DNA of 58,190 nt from Paenibacillus rhizophilus (GTDB lineage Bacteria; Bacillota; Bacilli; Paenibacillales; Paenibacillaceae). The position numbers and the translations under genes are program-made. The stretch spans positions 1 through 58,190 of the forward strand of contig NZ_RQPI01000022.1 in NCBI RefSeq assembly GCF_003854965.1, read 5' to 3'. Below the pieces are notes generated by a model. That model made no database searches and was not told the DNA's origin. It was given only the letters and a program-made list of their open reading frames with translations. Of the stretch, positions 58,069 through 58,190 are shown piece after piece (position 1 is the first letter of the stretch; every line of letters begins with the position of its first letter).

Positions 58069-58190
58069 GATAAGCCCTCGACCGATTAGTATTGGTCAGC
58101 TCCATGCATTGCTGCACTTCCACCTCCAACCTATCTACCTCGTCGTCTTCAAGGGGTCTTACTAATTGGGAAATCTCATCTTGAGGGGGG
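58069..58190 (-). rRNA. 23S ribosomal RNA, 3' end (partial, runs off the window)
   Basis: The plus strand reads TAAGCCCTCGACCGATTAGT, the complement of the conserved 23S 3' terminus (ACTAATCGGTCGAGGGCTTA), and continues with GGAAATCTCATCTTGAGGGG toward the edge. The rest of the gene lies outside. The next gene on its 3' side is tRNA-Asn; no 5S rRNA lies between. Confidence 0.93.

Overview
The window looks like a chromosomal segment of an endospore-forming, nif-carrying Firmicute, most probably Paenibacillus. The grounds are a spore-germination receptor operon (gerKB/A/C type), sspI, a ywmB homologue, a Lia/Psp envelope-stress locus, a group I nifH with a GlnR-type site, and a 15-gene tRNA array in the same order as Bacillus trnD behind a 23S rRNA gene. 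The genus is inferred from gene content; no database search was done.

Layout. (1) 0.1-8.2 kb, minus strand: a pentitol/arabinose catabolic locus with a ROK repressor, Zn polyol dehydrogenase, HAD phosphatase, RbtT/CsbX-type MFS transporter, AraB and AraD. araA is decayed and there is a C-terminal remnant of a second araB. Two promoters carry matching palindromes that are probably ROK operators. (2) 8.3-8.7 kb: remnants of an AraC-type regulator and of ptsI. (3) 8.7-12.9 kb, plus strand: a germinant-receptor operon with an extra 42-residue membrane protein. An IS110-family element follows, then a 198-bp duplicate of part of gerKC. (4) 15.0-22.1 kb, minus strand: a PotABCD-type ABC importer with a mutarotase-fold protein, a Zn dehydrogenase and an enolase-superfamily enzyme, divergent from a GntR/FadR-type regulator and a HAD hydrolase. 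(5) 24.2-27.3 kb: two tandem glycosyltransferase-like genes and an AT-rich sugar epimerase, associated with an 85-bp duplicated upstream element. (6) 27.7-34.3 kb: housekeeping and sporulation genes (trmH-type methyltransferase, ktrA/C, sspI, prfC, zwf, ywmB). (7) 34.6-39.4 kb: an envelope-stress operon liaI-pspA-pspC-pspA-liaF-liaS-liaR. (8) 39.6-51.9 kb: an alpha-glucan locus. One strand carries a GH66 dextranase-like lipoprotein, a YesMN-type two-component system and an orphan solute-binding lipoprotein. The other carries a GH31 alpha-glucosidase, a TapA-like secreted protein and a GH13 amylase. (9) 52.0-56.3 kb: nifE-nifN and nifX-nifH with no nifD, nifK or nifB in between. (10) 56.6-58.2 kb: 15 tRNA genes and the 3' end of a 23S rRNA gene with no 5S gene between.

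The most unusual part is region 9. NifE keeps the cysteines for the permanent 4Fe-4S cluster but has glycine where the cofactor-ligand cysteine is expected. nifN is split by one extra base. nifX-nifH have their own promoter with a perfect GlnR-type site downstream. This could be a decaying second nif copy, or a NifH/NifEN reductase with another role. Also notable are the rewired ara locus, in which L-ribulose may now come from polyol oxidation, and the orphan binding-protein/sensor-kinase/regulator set next to the glucan hydrolases.
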